Source: Zhongshania aliphaticivorans (GTDB taxonomy: Bacteria; Pseudomonadota; Gammaproteobacteria; Pseudomonadales; Spongiibacteraceae). Taken from it: a stretch of DNA of 64,000 nucleotides. The notes beneath the pieces were generated by a model that was not told the origin of the DNA, searched no databases, and worked only from the letters and a program-made list of their open reading frames with translations. Made by a program: the position numbers and the translations under genes. Position 1 is the first letter of the stretch; every line of letters begins with the position of its first letter. Positions 38,597 to 47,107 of this stretch are shown in pieces. The stretch covers positions 39,070-103,069 of the forward strand of contig NZ_CACSIJ010000002.1 of the NCBI RefSeq assembly GCF_902705855.1, read 5' to 3'.

Positions 38597-39523
38597 GTGA
38601 ACAAACGGATACTTGTTATTTATTACTCCCAATCAGGTCAACTCACCGATGTGGTAAGGTCCATCACTGAGCCCTTGCAACACGCTGCTGATATTGAGCT
38701 GGTATTTGAGTGTCTGCGTCCGCTTAAACCTTATCCCTTTCCCTGGCCTTTTTTATCTTTTTTTGATCACTTTCCAGAAACAGTCTACGACGAACCACAA
38801 GCCATTGCGCCCTTGTCCTGCGCGACGGATCAGCCCTTCGATCTAGTTATTTTAGCCTACACCGTGTGGTTTTTATCACCAGCGCAGCCCATTACTACCT
38901 TCCTACAATCGGCAGATGCTAAGCAATTATTGCACAACACCCCCATTACCACCGTCATCGCGTGCCGTAATATGTGGTTGATGGCGCAGGAAAAAGTAAA
39001 ACAACACCTGAGCCGACTCGGGGCTAGGCTGATCGATAATATTGTACTCACCGATCCCACGCACACCGCAGCCACGTTTATATCTACTCCTCTCTGGATG
39101 CTAACCGGCAAGAAAGGCCCCTTTTTAAATGGTCTTATTCCCGCCGCCGGCATCAGCGTTGACGCCATTAAAGAGGCATCGCGCTTTGGTGAAGCCATCG
39201 CCCAACAACTCCCCACCAGAGCGTTCGATGACAGCAGCCCAATATTGCAGAACCTCGGCGCCGTCACTGTCAGCGAGCGCTTGATTGCATCTGAACGCAT
39301 CGCCTTACGCAGCTTTCGCCTATGGGGCGGGTTATTGCGAGCGCTGGGCGAGCCTGGTACGCCGTTGCGCCGCGCAGTACTCATTCTTTATATACTATTT
39401 TTGATCACCCTAATCATCACCGTAGTGCCCGTATCAGCCATTCTGAAAAGGCTATGCGCGCCGCTAATGAAGAAGCGCATCGCCGCCCAGCGGCTATATT
39501 TTGCGGCACCTTCCGGCGAATAA
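38597..39523 (+). CDS. DarA-like dialkylresorcinol-type protein (flavodoxin-like, membrane-anchored)
   Basis: 308 residues. The N-terminus 'RILVIYYSQSGQLTDVV' is a flavodoxin-like phosphate loop, and the conserved 'LRPLKPYPFPWPF..FFD.FPETV' block is typical of the proteins annotated as dialkylresorcinol condensing enzyme DarA. A strong hydrophobic helix near the C-terminus (VLILYILFLITLIITVVPVS) should anchor it to the membrane. The likely start is GTG at 38597, with AGGAAGGA about 12 bases upstream; the frame begins at a TTG 27 bases earlier. In DAR pathways DarA helps cyclise the product made by DarB, which is encoded next here. Confidence 0.8.
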   Translation: MNKRILVIYYSQSGQLTDVVRSITEPLQHAADIELVFECLRPLKPYPFPWPFLSFFDHFPETVYDEPQAIAPLSCATDQPFDLVILAYTVWFLSPAQPITTFLQSADAKQLLHNTPITTVIACRNMWLMAQEKVKQHLSRLGARLIDNIVLTDPTHTAATFISTPLWMLTGKKGPFLNGLIPAAGISVDAIKEASRFGEAIAQQLPTRAFDDSSPILQNLGAVTVSERLIASERIALRSFRLWGGLLRALGEPGTPLRRAVLILYILFLITLIITVVPVSAILKRLCAPLMKKRIAAQRLYFAAPSGE

Positions 39524-39546
39524 ACCATGTAATGGATCCATTAGTT

Positions 39547-40704
39547 ATGAGTGATAACGCCGTTTATATCACCAACATTTCTGCCTTTCTGCCCAACGCC
39601 CCAGTCGCTAACAATGAAATGGAAGGTATTCTTGGGCAAGTGGGCAGCCGGACATCACGCGCCCGCCGCTTAGTCTTGCGCGCCAATGGCATCACCAGTC
39701 GCCACTACGCGATCGACCCCGAAACGCTATTACACAATTACAACAATGCCGACATGACCGCCGAGGCTATTCGCGCCCTTGATGGCCCTGAATGGTCACT
39801 GTCAGATCTTAATTGCTTGAGTTGCGGCACCTCAATTCCTGACCAAATAATGCCCAATCACGCGGTGATGGTACAGGGTCAGCTGGGGCTACATCACTGC
39901 GAGGCCATTGCCACCTCCGGTATTTGTATTAGCGGCGTAACGGCATTGAAGTATGCGTATATGGGTGTGCTTTCTGGTATACACCAAAACGCGATAGCGA
40001 CGGGCTCAGACTTATCCTCAGCAAGCATGAAGGCAGATAATTTTAGCCATGAGATAGAAGCCAACGTCGACAATCTTGAAAAACAACCCGAACTCGCCTT
40101 TGAAAAAGATTTTCTACGCTGGATGCTATCCGACGGCGCCGGTGCCATGCTGCTACAAAACAAACCAGCAGCAAAAGGCTTGTCACTGCGCATCGACTGG
40201 CTGGATATTATTTCTTACGCAGGGGAAATAGCGCCCTGCATGTATGCCGGCGCAGTAAAAAACGACGACAACTCCCTTACTGGCTGGCAAAACTTTAGTC
40301 AGCAGCACCGCGCTGAAAACTCAGTGATGGCCGTCAAACAAGACGTAAAATTACTCAACGACAACATCATTCGCTATACCGTCGAAAAACCGCTGGCCGA
40401 GCTGCAAGAGAAATATTCATTACGCGCCGACGAGATCGATTGGTTTATTCCCCACTATTCATCGGCCTTTTTCCGCGAAAGGCTTTTGGCCGGATTGATG
40501 TCCGTCGGTTTCAAAATTCCCATGACGCGCTGGTTTACCAACCTCGCCACCAAGGGCAACACTGGCGCCGCTTCAATTTATATTATGCTGGAAGAGCTGT
40601 TCCACTCAGGCACCTTAAAACCCGGCCAAAAAATGCTGTGCTATATCCCCGAGAGTGGGCGCTTTTCCACCTCCTTTATGCATTTAACCGTGGTGCAGTC
40701 TTAA
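39547..40704 (+). CDS. KAS III-like ketosynthase (DarB-like)
   Basis: 385-residue thiolase-fold condensing enzyme of the FabH/DarB type. The catalytic triad is visible: Cys127 in TSGICISG, His in 'WFIPHYSSAFF', and Asn in 'ATKGNTGAAS'. An in-frame ATG 15 bases upstream is an alternative start; the chosen one has GGAT about ten bases upstream. In DAR biosynthesis DarB condenses two acyl chains head to head. Here the partner chains are presumably made by the KS/CLF and ACP encoded downstream. Confidence 0.85.
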   Translation: MSDNAVYITNISAFLPNAPVANNEMEGILGQVGSRTSRARRLVLRANGITSRHYAIDPETLLHNYNNADMTAEAIRALDGPEWSLSDLNCLSCGTSIPDQIMPNHAVMVQGQLGLHHCEAIATSGICISGVTALKYAYMGVLSGIHQNAIATGSDLSSASMKADNFSHEIEANVDNLEKQPELAFEKDFLRWMLSDGAGAMLLQNKPAAKGLSLRIDWLDIISYAGEIAPCMYAGAVKNDDNSLTGWQNFSQQHRAENSVMAVKQDVKLLNDNIIRYTVEKPLAELQEKYSLRADEIDWFIPHYSSAFFRERLLAGLMSVGFKIPMTRWFTNLATKGNTGAASIYIMLEELFHSGTLKPGQKMLCYIPESGRFSTSFMHLTVVQS

Positions 40705-40707
40705 ATC

Positions 40708-41139
40708 ATGAAAATCGATGAGGTTCCTCAGGACACTGAAAACAGCACCTATGGCGATGCCCGTAAGTTGGTTTACGCAGTCGACGAGCACGGCGATTTT
40801 GTCGGAGTAAAGTCTAGCGGCTGGGTGGTTGAAGCCGAGGCGACTCAATCCGCACTAAACCTAATCGAACAGCAATGCGATGCAGCTTGGCAGCGCGCCC
40901 GCAATGGTGAAACCGCTCCGCTGGAATATTATATGTGTTATCAGCGCATGGATTTGGCACTACTCTCACAGGTTAGCGGCTTGTTTCAATGGCGAATTCG
41001 CCGCCATTTCAGACCAGCGATATTTAAAAAACTTAACCATAAACTTTTGCGCCGCTACAGCGAAGCCTTAGGCCTTGGTATCGACACATTACAACAACTT
41101 CCCGACCACCCACTCCACGGCCGTCAAGCTCATGTTTAA
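40708..41139 (+). CDS. Cluster-associated hypothetical protein
   Basis: 143-residue soluble protein that I do not recognise. It is rich in Arg, Leu and Gln and predicted mostly helical in its second half ('MDLALLSQVSGLFQWRIRRHF' and 'LNHKLLRRYSEALGLGIDTLQQLP'). It starts three bases after the KAS III stop, and its end overlaps the BtrH-like start by eight bases. It is therefore firmly part of the same transcript and probably of the same pathway. Confidence 0.75.
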   Translation: MKIDEVPQDTENSTYGDARKLVYAVDEHGDFVGVKSSGWVVEAEATQSALNLIEQQCDAAWQRARNGETAPLEYYMCYQRMDLALLSQVSGLFQWRIRRHFRPAIFKKLNHKLLRRYSEALGLGIDTLQQLPDHPLHGRQAHV

Positions 41140-42121
41140 ACACCAACAATCCGCCCACTGTGAAAGTGGCGTTACCTCCAGCTTGCTAAACCACAGTGGT
41201 CTTAGCCTGTCTGAGCCAATGGTTTTTGGTTTAGCGAGCGCCTTGGCATTTGCCTACATTCCCTTAGTTAAAATAGCCGGTATGCCGCTCATCGCTTACC
41301 GCATGCCACCGCGCAGTATCATCAAGGGCGTACAAAAGCAGCTGGGCTTGAAGATGTGCTACCAAACCTTCAGCAACCCCGAACAAGGTATGGATGAGCT
41401 TGATCGTCAGCTCGATCAGGGGCGTATCGTCGGCCTACAAACCTCAGTGTTCTGGCTACCTTATTTTCCCGACGCCATGCGTTTTCACTTTAATGCACAC
41501 AACCTCTTGGTGTATGGCCGCGACGGCGACGACTACCTAGTCAGCGATCCCGTGTTTGAGGACGTGGTGCGCTGCGACGCAGCCTCGCTTAAAAAAGCCC
41601 GCTTCGCCAAAGGCGCACTTGCCGCTAAAGGTATGATGTATTACCCCACCCAAGTGCCACAGAGTATTGATTTAGCCAGCGCCTCGGTTAACGCGATTAA
41701 AAAAAATCACCGCACCATGACCGGTGCGCCTCTGCCGGTGATCGGTCTGCGGGGGATTCGGCATATGGGTAAATGCATAATCAAACTCAGCCGCGAACCC
41801 AATAAGCGCGAAAAATACCTGCCGCACTACCTAAGCCACATCGTACGTATGCAGGAAGAAATTGGCACGGGCGGGGCGGGATTCCGGTTTATCTATGCAT
41901 CTTTTCTTAAAGAAACAAGCAAGGCGCTCAACAATGAATTACTTGCTGAAGCCGCTGAGATTATGGCCGAGGCCGGCGATGAGTGGCGTCAGTTTGCACT
42001 GGTTAGTAGCAAGATGTGCAAGGGGCGCAAAGACATGAACGGCGAAGAACTCGCTGCGCTGCTCAACAACTGCGCAAACCAAGAAGCCAAAGCGTGGCAG
42101 CTGTTAAAGCAGTACCGCTAA
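41132..42121 (+). CDS. BtrH N-terminal domain acyltransferase-like protein
   Basis: 329 residues with a papain-like N-terminal half as in BtrH, which moves an acyl group from an ACP to an amine in butirosin synthesis. The putative triad is Cys10 (SAHCESGVTSS), His123 (FNAHNLLVYG) and Asp139 (LVSDPVFED). The C-terminal half (about 230-329) is helical. The ATG overlaps the end of the preceding gene by eight bases. It could release or transfer the ACP-bound chain; the acceptor is unknown. Its stop is directly adjacent to the stop of the convergent CLF-like gene. Confidence 0.82.
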   Translation: MFKHQQSAHCESGVTSSLLNHSGLSLSEPMVFGLASALAFAYIPLVKIAGMPLIAYRMPPRSIIKGVQKQLGLKMCYQTFSNPEQGMDELDRQLDQGRIVGLQTSVFWLPYFPDAMRFHFNAHNLLVYGRDGDDYLVSDPVFEDVVRCDAASLKKARFAKGALAAKGMMYYPTQVPQSIDLASASVNAIKKNHRTMTGAPLPVIGLRGIRHMGKCIIKLSREPNKREKYLPHYLSHIVRMQEEIGTGGAGFRFIYASFLKETSKALNNELLAEAAEIMAEAGDEWRQFALVSSKMCKGRKDMNGEELAALLNNCANQEAKAWQLLKQYR

Positions 42122-42988
42122 TCAGCAGCTAATCACCACCGCCATATAACGCCCCACTGGATCGCGGTTCAAATAAATTAAACGGCCAGCCCCGCGGCGG
42201 ACAAACTCGCAAAACACGAGGCCAGCCAGACTCTTAAAGTAGGCTGGCGCTTCGCGAAAATTAAAAGGCGGCAATCCTGTTTCGACCAACCAATGATCTG
42301 CCTCGTCTGACTCAATCGACTGCCCTAAGGCCAGGCAATCGTCTGCCTCAACAGGCAGCTCTGCCAGCCACGCCGACAGCGCCTCACGATCAGTAAAATG
42401 CTGCACCGCATCCAGCGTTGCCAAAACTGTTCTATCGCTCGCATCCGCGACCAGCTGAAACCAGTGACTGCCTTCCGCCACGTCAGTTTGCGCATTGATC
42501 CTTAGTCGTTGCCTATGCTCTTCAATCGGCAACACCACCGAATCTACCGCGCCAACTAATGCCGCCTTTTGTTGGCCCTGCTCCAGCGCCAATAACGCCA
42601 CTCTTAAGCTTGTTTCCACAGTAAAATAGCGGCTACTGACAAAGCTACTCGCGCCGTTTAACTGCAGTGATTGGGCAATGTAAAAACAGGCAGCGTTACT
42701 CACCGTATTAATAAAACTGAGTGGTCGCGGCGGCTCTGCCTGCCGGTAAATTGTATTTAGCACGCCCACCGTCGCCTCTACATCGCCACTACCGGAGGTA
42801 AGGTAAACCGCTGCTTCATTGGATAACTGCGAAGACGCTCGGCCTCCACCAATCAACGCCAGCTGAATAAATCGCCCCACTCGGCGTATATTGGAACCCA
42901 CCGTCTCTTGAACTAATTTTTTCAAGGGCGGGAGTTCATCACCGACCGGTTCGTAATAACTACCCACAGCAACAATGTACGTTGTCAT
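42122..42988 (-). CDS. Ketosynthase chain-length-factor-like protein (inactive KS)
   Basis: 288-residue ketosynthase-fold protein, shorter than true KS. In the active-site region the NTAC of the neighbouring KS is replaced by NTVS ('SFINTVSNAACFYIAQ'), so the nucleophilic cysteine is a serine. The His motifs of KS (VHGT, GHTLGACG) are absent. This is the pattern of chain-length-factor partners in type II systems. Its start overlaps the end of the KS gene by four bases, consistent with a KS-CLF heterodimer. Confidence 0.82.
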   Translation of the reverse strand: MTTYIVAVGSYYEPVGDELPPLKKLVQETVGSNIRRVGRFIQLALIGGGRASSQLSNEAAVYLTSGSGDVEATVGVLNTIYRQAEPPRPLSFINTVSNAACFYIAQSLQLNGASSFVSSRYFTVETSLRVALLALEQGQQKAALVGAVDSVVLPIEEHRQRLRINAQTDVAEGSHWFQLVADASDRTVLATLDAVQHFTDREALSAWLAELPVEADDCLALGQSIESDEADHWLVETGLPPFNFREAPAYFKSLAGLVFCEFVRRGAGRLIYLNRDPVGRYMAVVISC

Positions 42989-44187
42989 GACTCATCCTCG
43001 CCATAATGGCTAACCTGATTACTAATAATCAGCGAGGTATTATTCCCACCGAAGCCAAAATAATTGAGCATAAAGCAGCCTGATTCCACCGAGCTTAAAC
43101 GCTGGTTAAGCACAACATTCAAGTCACCGGCATCCGCACTAATACCCGGTGTCGCGATCAGGAATCCAGCCTCGATAGCGCGATAAAACAAGATCAACTC
43201 ATTCAAACCGCAGGCACCCAGCGTATGCCCAATAAATGGCTTTAAAGCACAAACGCGGGGTAACGACGAAAACACCGCATGCATCCCGACTGACTCCGCC
43301 TCATCGTTGGCAAGGCTTGCCGTGCCATGCACTTTAATGACATCAAGCTCTGCGGCACTCACACCCGCATTGGCCAATGCCCGTGTCATTACCTCGGCAA
43401 TCGCACTGCCATCAACATTGGACATGGTGATGCTGTAGGTATCGCAAAGATTGGCGCCGCCACGCAGATGAAATCTTCGCCGCCCGTCGTTTGGGTCGCG
43501 ACCAATTACCAATGCAGATACACCCTCGCCAAGCACCAGTCCATCTCGGGCACTATCAAAGGGTCGCATGACCGAGCGAGTGAGTAGATCTAAGCTGTAA
43601 AAACCCAACGCAGTGACATCGTTATAAAGTTCAACACCCACCACCAGCGCGTGATCAATCAGGCCCGCTTCTACATGCGCCACCGCAGTTAATAAAGCGT
43701 TAGCACTGGCGGTGCACGCGGTATTAAAACTGACGTCTTCACCTCGAATGCCCAACGACCCCACCAGATAATCAGCCAGATTCGCCATACTAGGGTCAAG
43801 CAAAGCGAGGGCTTTGCAGGACTCACTTTCGCCTGCCAATTGCCGCTGATAATCAGCTTCGCTTACCCCGATATCAAAAGACGATGAGCCAAGATACAAA
43901 CTCATATTTCGGCGCTCAGACTCGCTCAAACCGGCGTCGCTTAAAGCCTGCTCCGCAACATCGTCGATTACCCGATACAATCTGTGCTGTAACTCGGTAA
44001 GCGGTGATTCGAATAATAATTTATAAGGAATCTGCAGGGCTTCATCAGTGACGGTGTTGTTCAGCAAGGTAGGCGCTTGCGGTGCAGTTTTAAGCGCCGC
44101 GAGGTTAGCCTCTACCCCATTGCCGAGACTGCTATGAATACCCGCACCTAAAAATACTGCCTGATGGCGTGGCCGTGTGACGTTCAA
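42985..44187 (-). CDS. Beta-ketoacyl-ACP synthase (FabF-type KS)
   Basis: 400-residue condensing enzyme with an intact triad: Cys158 in FNTACTAS, His in 'KVHGTASLANDEAES' and His in 'KPFIGHTLGACG'. It should elongate an ACP-bound chain together with the CLF-like protein. The gene overlaps the ACP gene upstream and the CLF gene downstream by four bases each, so all three are translated together. Confidence 0.93.
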   Translation of the reverse strand: MNVTRPRHQAVFLGAGIHSSLGNGVEANLAALKTAPQAPTLLNNTVTDEALQIPYKLLFESPLTELQHRLYRVIDDVAEQALSDAGLSESERRNMSLYLGSSSFDIGVSEADYQRQLAGESESCKALALLDPSMANLADYLVGSLGIRGEDVSFNTACTASANALLTAVAHVEAGLIDHALVVGVELYNDVTALGFYSLDLLTRSVMRPFDSARDGLVLGEGVSALVIGRDPNDGRRRFHLRGGANLCDTYSITMSNVDGSAIAEVMTRALANAGVSAAELDVIKVHGTASLANDEAESVGMHAVFSSLPRVCALKPFIGHTLGACGLNELILFYRAIEAGFLIATPGISADAGDLNVVLNQRLSSVESGCFMLNYFGFGGNNTSLIISNQVSHYGEDES

Positions 44188-44453
44188 ACCCGATGCTCAA
44201 TAATGGTTTGCGCTAAGGTCGTAATCGACTGCAAGGCTTTCCTCGCATCTGGGCCGCCCTCAATACGTACGCCGTAATTAGATTTAACTGCCATACATAT
44301 CTGTAGAGCATCAAGCGAATCTAGCTCCAGCGCGCCATCAAACAAAATTTCATCATCAAGAATGTCATCGATCTCAACATCCTTATCACACTCTTCAATT
44401 ATCATTAACTTAAGTGCTTGCTTTAATTGCGTCAGCGACAAAACATTATTCAT
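44184..44453 (-). CDS. Acyl carrier protein of the cluster
   Basis: 89-residue acidic helical protein with the phosphopantetheine site at Ser46 (LELDSLDALQ). The ATG at 44453 has GAGGGA about 13 bases upstream; a longer frame to 44660 overlaps the ABC permease gene and is Cys/Trp-rich nonsense. It lies 13 bases after the permease stop and four bases into the KS start, so it should carry the growing chain of this pathway. Confidence 0.93.
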   Translation of the reverse strand: MNNVLSLTQLKQALKLMIIEECDKDVEIDDILDDEILFDGALELDSLDALQICMAVKSNYGVRIEGGPDARKALQSITTLAQTIIEHRV

Positions 44454-44466
44454 TACATTCGATCCC

Positions 44467-45669
44467 TCAAGATTCACTGTGCCGATGCAGTAACAACAAC
44501 GCCAAGCCCAGCATAACAGCGCCCAGTAAAAACAGTGACCCAGCCTCTGGGCACACTTCGGCAACCCCGCCACCGCGCAACAATATATCCAAAAATCCCT
44601 GCAAACCCCAGGACATAGGCGACACGACTGTAAACGTCTGCATAAACTCAGGCATGACAAAAGCAGGCACCATAATGCCGCCTATCGCCGCTAAAATAAT
44701 ATTGCCCGCGCCACCCAGTGTGGTTGCCTGCTCGGTGGTACGACTCACCACCGCAATCAACATCGCATAACCTAATGCGGCCACGCTCAGTGCCGTTGAA
44801 ATCAGCACCAAACCTGCGACTGAACTCCCCAAGGTTAAGCGGTCACCTCCTAATAGGGGCACCAAGGTCACGCCAACGACAAGCATCAACATCACTTGAA
44901 TTTGATTGATAAAAAAATAGGGAATAATTTTTCCCACAATCAATTTCCAGCTAGCCACAGGGATAGTTTGTATCCGCCGCAAAGTGCCCAACTGGCGTTC
45001 ATTAATTAACGTATTAGCCAGTGGTATTACCACAAAGAACATTGAAAAAACGAGCCAGGCCGGCACATTTTGCTGCACCGACGTTGGCGCTTTGGCTTCT
45101 TCCTTGGCACTGAATGCATAACGCGTCGAGACCAAGCCCTCGTTGCGCTTACTATCTGAAAAGACATCCAAACCTTTCAAGTCAGGGGAATATTCCTGCA
45201 AGGCCTTTATCGACAACCCCATATTTTGCTCTGCCGCCGCATACGTCAATGTCGCAAAAAACAATTGCGTCACCGCGGGGCTGGTAGCGGGAGCGACCAA
45301 GACATCGGCTACCGCGACACCTGCGGCCTGCTCAGTAAATGCCTGTTCTGGCACCGTCACCAAAAAACTATAACGATCTTTTTTTATCGCCAGTTCGACA
45401 TCAACGTCAGTATCAAGATCAGCCACTTTAATTAAATTAAACTGTTCATTCTCTGCCACTTTAGCCAACATGTTCTGCGTGATAATTGAATGCTCTAAGT
45501 CCGCGACAAGTACATCCAACCGCACACCGGAGCGACGATCAAAGTCGCCTTTCATCGCCAGCGACATGATTAAAATAAAAACTACCGGCATAACAAACAA
45601 CAGTAATAAGCCATGTAGATCACGACACAGCAGCAACAGCTCCTTACGAATAATAGCCAATAGCTGCAC
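44467..45669 (-). CDS. ABC-2 type exporter, permease subunit
   Basis: 400-residue permease of the ABC-2 type. One N-terminal transmembrane helix (LLLLFVMPVVFILIMSLAM, about 21-40) is followed by a large periplasmic domain (about 45-200) and five further helices to the C-terminus. 'FFVVIPLANTLINERQLGTLRRIQTIPVA' is the coupling region. It starts two bases after the ATPase stop. It probably exports the lipid or pigment made by the cluster. Confidence 0.92.
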   Translation of the reverse strand: MQLLAIIRKELLLLCRDLHGLLLLFVMPVVFILIMSLAMKGDFDRRSGVRLDVLVADLEHSIITQNMLAKVAENEQFNLIKVADLDTDVDVELAIKKDRYSFLVTVPEQAFTEQAAGVAVADVLVAPATSPAVTQLFFATLTYAAAEQNMGLSIKALQEYSPDLKGLDVFSDSKRNEGLVSTRYAFSAKEEAKAPTSVQQNVPAWLVFSMFFVVIPLANTLINERQLGTLRRIQTIPVASWKLIVGKIIPYFFINQIQVMLMLVVGVTLVPLLGGDRLTLGSSVAGLVLISTALSVAALGYAMLIAVVSRTTEQATTLGGAGNIILAAIGGIMVPAFVMPEFMQTFTVVSPMSWGLQGFLDILLRGGGVAEVCPEAGSLFLLGAVMLGLALLLLHRHSES

Positions 45670-45671
45670 AG

Positions 45672-46643
45672 TTACTGCCTCAATTTACGATGGGTGGCTT
45701 GCAGGTAAATATGTTCAAGACTACTGCTGCCAAAATGCATTTTATTTACCACAATGCCCGCCCCCTCAGCCAACACCAACACCTCAGATAAAGTCCGGCC
45801 ATCACCAAGTTCTAGTGTGAGATGCTCGCCATCCCAGACCGCAACGCCTACCTGCTGTAATAGTGCTAACGCTTCTGGTAATGGTGGCTGAGCCGGTGTA
45901 ATCACCAACTGCCGGTCATTCTGCAGCAGCGCCGCCATGGGTGCCTGCAGCAAGACTTCGCCGTGGTCAATGATCGCCACCTCATCACATATTTGCTCGA
46001 CCTCTTCCATATAGTGCGAGGTATACACAATGGTCATGCCACTGGCTTTTAACTGCTGAATAGCCTGTAAAATAAAATAACGTGACTGTGCATCTATACC
46101 GACCGTGGGTTCATCCAGATAGAGAATTTTTGGATTGTGTAACAAACCCAGCGCAATGTTTAAGCGACGTTTAATGCCGCCCGAATAGGTCGCCGCTCGC
46201 TGATCTAGCACATTTTCTAAACCACACACGGCCACGCAATAATCTACTCTCGCGACAACATCAGCGGTCGCTATTTTATAAAGCCCTGCAAAAAATTGTA
46301 AATTCTCACGCCCCGTAAGCGCTGGATAAAAAGCGTAATCCTGTGGTACCAAGCCAGATACTGCCTTGATCTTGGCTGCATCGGATGGATAATCGAAACC
46401 AGAAATTTGAATACGACCCTGCGGCGTTTGAACGCTTTTTTGTGGCGAGATAATGCCGGTCAACAAGGAAATCAGCGTGGTTTTACCTGCGCCGTTAGGC
46501 CCGAGTAAACCAAAACAGCAGCCCTCAGCTATCGTCAGGCTTATATTCTTTAATGCGGCAACTGCAGCGCCAGAATAATAATGATTGATAGCGTCTACTA
46601 TCACTATCGGCGAGGGAGAATCATCCTGATTCATGCAGTACAT
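45672..46643 (-). CDS. ABC-2 type exporter, ATP-binding subunit
   Basis: 323-residue ATPase: Walker A GPNGAGKTT (about residue 53), Q-loop 'GLVPQDYAFYPALTGREN', signature YSGGIKRRLNIALGL, Walker B ILYLDEPTVGID and H-loop TSHYMEE. It pairs with the permease gene just downstream. An AAGGA lies just before the first ATG; an ATG three codons on is also possible. It is the first gene of the minus-strand half of the cluster (ATPase, permease, ACP, KS, CLF). Confidence 0.94.
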   Translation of the reverse strand: MYCMNQDDSPSPIVIVDAINHYYSGAAVAALKNISLTIAEGCCFGLLGPNGAGKTTLISLLTGIISPQKSVQTPQGRIQISGFDYPSDAAKIKAVSGLVPQDYAFYPALTGRENLQFFAGLYKIATADVVARVDYCVAVCGLENVLDQRAATYSGGIKRRLNIALGLLHNPKILYLDEPTVGIDAQSRYFILQAIQQLKASGMTIVYTSHYMEEVEQICDEVAIIDHGEVLLQAPMAALLQNDRQLVITPAQPPLPEALALLQQVGVAVWDGEHLTLELGDGRTLSEVLVLAEGAGIVVNKMHFGSSSLEHIYLQATHRKLRQ

Positions 46644-47107
46644 ATTTCCTTAAATAAAAATTATTGCGACAAGACGCATTGTGCACCAGACATAGCCGAC
46701 AAACGACCAAATTGCATAGAAATTTGCTAAGCAGGTCTATTACGGCCATATATTATCTAAACCTGTGCCCGATTTTAAGGCAATGACGCCCACATTGCCT
46801 CCACACGATAATGAGCCTGCCCCCTCGCTCCGAGGGCCAGTAAATGGCTTTATCGACGATTATTCTGTCTTTCCTGATTTTGACCACAATAACACCAGCG
46901 GTAAACCGCATCAGGCAGACAATTTTGCCCCTACTACACAATTCCACTGTCCTGATACGCCACGCTTACTGTCGCCTCAAGTCATAATTACGCGCCAGCG
47001 AACATGCAAATACTCCTAGGTAGTGCTACCTTCACTACTAATGATAGCTACTGATCTGTAACCAAACAGCCAAGTACGCCCAATATAATAACGACAGAAG
47101 GTCTCCG
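46644..47107. other. Divergent region between the exporter and the TonB receptor
   Basis: 464 bases without a convincing gene. Overlapping open frames of 64 and 84 codons exist on the two strands (46753-46947 and 46765-47019), but neither shows a ribosome site or a known pattern. Promoters for both flanking genes must be here; no hexamer pair or repeat stood out. Confidence 0.45.

Noticed and set aside
44454-44660. Longer form of the acyl carrier protein
   Set aside because: The extension is Cys/Trp-rich and overlaps the permease gene; the 89-residue form is standard.
46753-47019. Overlapping frames upstream of the TonB receptor
   Set aside because: No start signals or family pattern on either strand.
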